Made by a program: the position numbers and the translations under genes
Shown here: positions 61,457 through 64,000 of the stretch, one piece after another
Position numbering within the stretch: position 1 is the stretch's first letter
Layout: the number at the start of each line of letters is the position of its first letter
The notes under the pieces: model-generated
What the model saw: the letters and a program-made list of their open reading frames with translations, nothing else
What the model was told of the DNA's origin: nothing
Databases searched by the model: none
DNA from: Paramecium sonneborni
Taxonomy: Eukaryota > Ciliophora > Oligohymenophorea > Peniculida > Parameciidae
Assembly (NCBI GenBank): GCA_905182985.1
Contig: CAJJDN010000037.1
Span: 147,892-211,891 of the forward strand
DNA: 64,000 bases
Direction: 5' to 3'

Positions 61457-61648
61457 ATGTATTAAATGAAAATGATAAAAAAAGTTTTAGATGGAAAAGA
61501 TATTAAACTTGTTAATTAATAATAAATAAAATTTTTTGGTTTCAAGATCAAGCTCAAAAGTATTATGAGAAAATTTGGTATGAAGGGCAGAAAATTTAAT
61601 TATTGGTTTTATATTAATTTTATTAAATTATATTTTAATCTTTATTGA
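61457..61648 (+). CDS. possible small basic ORF, 63 aa
   Basis: A short ATG frame rich in Lys, Phe and Ile (MYQMKMIKKVLDGKDIKLVN) lying in a 500-bp gap between larger genes. It has no homology that I recognise and could be chance. The remainder of 61263-61768 contains nothing else supported. Confidence 0.3.
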
Positions 61649-61768
61649 TGTAGAAACAAAATAAATACATATTGAATAATAAATTGAATATATAAAATTA
61701 AATAAAGCAAATATGAAATATGATAGTTAAACATAAGTAGATATTATTTAAAAATAAGAATTATAATA

Positions 61769-62936
61769 TCAACCATTTGGTGATTCATCAGCATTTAGCC
61801 ATTTAATTCTTTTTCCATTTTCCCAAATGCCTTCTTTTTTTTCTCCATTGGGAAGTGTAATCATGCCTTTACCATGTTATTTTCCATTAATCCAATGTCC
61901 TTCATATTTTCTACCATTTTCCCATTAAAAAATGCCAAAGCCATGTTTTTTATCATCTTTGTAATCTCCTTCATATTTTTTACCATCAGCCCATTAAGTA
62001 ACTCCTTTACCATTCATTTTACTATTATTCCATTATCCTTTATATGATTTACCATCTTTCCAATAATATTCTCCATATCCTGTAATATCATTTTCAACAA
62101 AATCTCCTTTATAATAACTGCCATCAGCAAATGTTAAAGTTCCTTATCCATGTTTTTTACCATTTTCATATCTACCCTAATATATATCTAGAATGAAATA
62201 ATTACTTCATATTTAGCTCCATCTGGCCATACTTCAACTCCTTATCCATGTTATAAATCATTTTTCCATTCTCCTTCATATCTAGCTCCTCCTTGAATAT
62301 ATTTAATAATAATACCACTATGAATATAAACACCTCTTCCATTTGCCATATCATCTAACCATTATCCTTCATAAATATCACCATCAACATGAACTATAAA
62401 AGTATTACTCAAAATTTACCTAACTTCCCAAATCCATTTGCTTTATCTTCAACCCATTCTCCTTCATAAAAACTTCTATCTGGCCATACATATTTTCCTG
62501 AACCATCTCTCATTGCATTTTTCCATTCTCCTTCATAGACACCTCCATTTTTCATTTCTATTGCTCCTAATTTAGTTCTTGTTGTTTTATTTTTTGTTGA
62601 TTAAACTTATGCAATATATTGATCTTCAGGTTTGTTATCATCTATACTTCTCATTAAATATTACCATTTTCTCTTTTCATCAATTTTGGAGAAGAACTAT
62701 CTTCATTAGAATTGTTTCGAGCTCCTGCCATTTGAGCTACATCTTCATCCTTTAATTGATTGCTAATCTTTTCTTTACCCTAATAGTTTATTTCCTTTTT
62801 ATACATCTTAGTCTTAATTTTAAGCATTATCAGGTTTAGCTGTTAATTTTGATTAGCTTTATTATTTTTAATTTGTATTCAGTTCATTTTCTTCAATCAC
62901 TTTTGTTTAACATTAGCATGTACAGGAATTTCCCAT
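61769..62936 (-). CDS. MORN-repeat protein, probably N-myristoylated (2)
   Basis: A 354-residue protein with the same plan as 9345-10351: N-terminus MGNSCTCQCQTK (myristoylation Gly2 and four nearby Cys), a polar linker of about 110 residues, then about nine MORN repeats (YEGEWKNAMRDGSGKYVWPD; YEGDYKDDKKHGFGIFQWEN) and a short tail ending KRIKWLNADESPNG. Both proteins share the phrase EGKRIK or NGKRIK at the end, supporting paralogy. Four introns: 62177-62205, 62394-62419, 62642-62664, 62780-62804. Membrane scaffold role inferred. Confidence 0.83.
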
Positions 62937-63114
62937 TTTGAATTGAGTAAAATTTAATAATAAACTAAAAAATTAATAATTAACTTTCTATTTATTTTCT
63001 TATTGCTTTGTTTGACTTTTCATTTTAACTAGAACAACAATTTAAATACAAATTCATTTGGTTTTTTAAATATTAAAATTATTTTAGTGCTTTATAATTA
63101 TTTTAATTAAATAT

Positions 63115-64000
63115 ATGAAACATGCTTGCTAAGAGTTTTTTATAATTCAAGACAATAATTTTGTCTTACAAACTAGTAATTATTATATATTTTTATTGAT
63201 AGGTAATGAATTTTAAAATATTATCCAAAAATTTCAATGTTTTAAAGATTTTTGTGATAATGATGATAATAAAATAATTCGTTTAATGTCTGAAATATCA
63301 AATTAGAATTTAAATAAGAATACTTTCAAATAAATACTTGAGAGAAATATTAATTGTTCAAATGTAATTTTGGTTCTCAAATTAGCATAACTTAAAAATA
63401 ATTAATAATGAAACCAATTTTAGACTTGTGAGTTCAACATAGTTCTTTCCTATTAATAATCAAACTTCTAAAGAACCAAAAAAAAAGAAAAACTAAAAAT
63501 CAAAAAATGATGAAACTCAACCAAAATCTGAAGTTGAAAAATCTAAATAAATTTCAGATTCAAAAAATTCATTAAAATAATCTAAAGTTTGTTGTGTTGC
63601 GAATGAAGAAATAAAAATATTTGAAGAAAAAATTAAATAGTATACATCTGAAATGGATGATTCATAAAAAATAGTTTTAAATCTCCCTCCAGAATGGATA
63701 AAAAAATTTGGAATTCAAAAAAAAAAAAAATGATAAATATGATGATGTTCCAACTTAATAATTAAATGATTATATTCCTTATTTTCATTGTACAATAAAA
63801 GAGAAAAGAAATAATTACATATACAAAAAATTGTATGTTATTCTATTTGACGAATTAGTCAATTCCAAAAAAATAGTTTTGCCAATTCAAAAATTAAGTT
63901 TAATAACACTATTTATTATAATTAAGATTTATTAATTATTATATCTTAGAGGAAGAAAATAACCTTCAAATTCTTCAAATTAAATAAAATATATGTCTAT
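63115..64000 (+). CDS. hypothetical Lys-rich protein, runs off window
   Basis: Starts MKHACQEFFIIQDNNFVLQT. Introns 63176-63202 and 63364-63385 restore the frame. The protein contains an acidic-then-basic polar stretch (KEPKKKKNQKSKNDETQ) and the phrase IVLNLPPEWIKKFGIQK. At 63717-63730 a run of 14 A bases precedes a TGA; with 13 A bases the frame would continue (NDKYDDVPTQQLNDYIPYFH) to the window edge. It is therefore partial at the 3' end and either carries a homopolymer sequencing error or is a real frameshift. No family is recognised. Confidence 0.5.

Overview
The window is ciliate macronuclear-type DNA, most likely from a Paramecium. It is very AT-rich. TAA and TAG occur by the dozen inside conserved genes where glutamine is expected, and TGA is the only stop. 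Genes are packed tightly on both strands and are interrupted by tiny introns (mostly 18-35 nt, typically 22-29 nt, starting GTA and ending TAG or AAG). The gene models below were built by hand under that code: introns were placed only where a GT..AG pair of this size restored the frame of a recognisable or clearly coding sequence, and exon sums were checked for divisibility by three.

Layout. 1-5.5 kb: small uncharacterised and coiled-coil genes. 5.6-11.7 kb: a CAMK-like kinase, dynein light chain roadblock, an ataxin-3-like deubiquitinase with a UBX tail, a cyclophilin, a myristoylated MORN protein and a RING/TRAF-finger protein. 11.7-16 kb: a duplicated block, hypothetical genes and an HMG-box protein. 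16-21.8 kb: a large DUF1765-like protein, the spliceosomal protein SART1/Snu66 (interrupted) and TCTP. 21.8-32.4 kb: an LRR protein with a Cys-rich tail, a tandem cNMP-binding protein, a degenerate hybrid histidine kinase, a WDR26/Gid7-like protein and an ABHD17-like hydrolase. 32.7-41 kb: a coiled-coil protein, a membrane RING protein, a small HTH protein, a large MORN protein, a MYND-Aurora kinase fusion and a Myb-like protein. 41-53.2 kb: a voltage-sensor adenylyl cyclase, a second hydrolase, a ULK-like kinase, an SLC22-like transporter and an SCP-like phosphatase. 53.2-64 kb: a cyclophilin/FBPase-like fusion, an HMG-box protein with a Q-codon repeat, a cyclic-nucleotide-gated K+ channel, hypotheticals and another myristoylated MORN protein.

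Three single-N gaps (12930, 42330, 49924) each sit at the end of a block of about 1.1-1.2 kb that is repeated immediately after the N. These are best explained as unmerged contig overlaps; the first copy of the crossing gene is truncated each time. There is no operon logic. The common themes are signalling (cAMP synthesis, cNMP binding, cNMP-gated channel, kinases, phosphatase), ubiquitin biology (ataxin-3, RING proteins, the WDR26/CTLH subunit) and MORN/ciliary-type scaffolds. I saw no tRNA, rRNA, CRISPR array, telomeric repeat or transposase gene.
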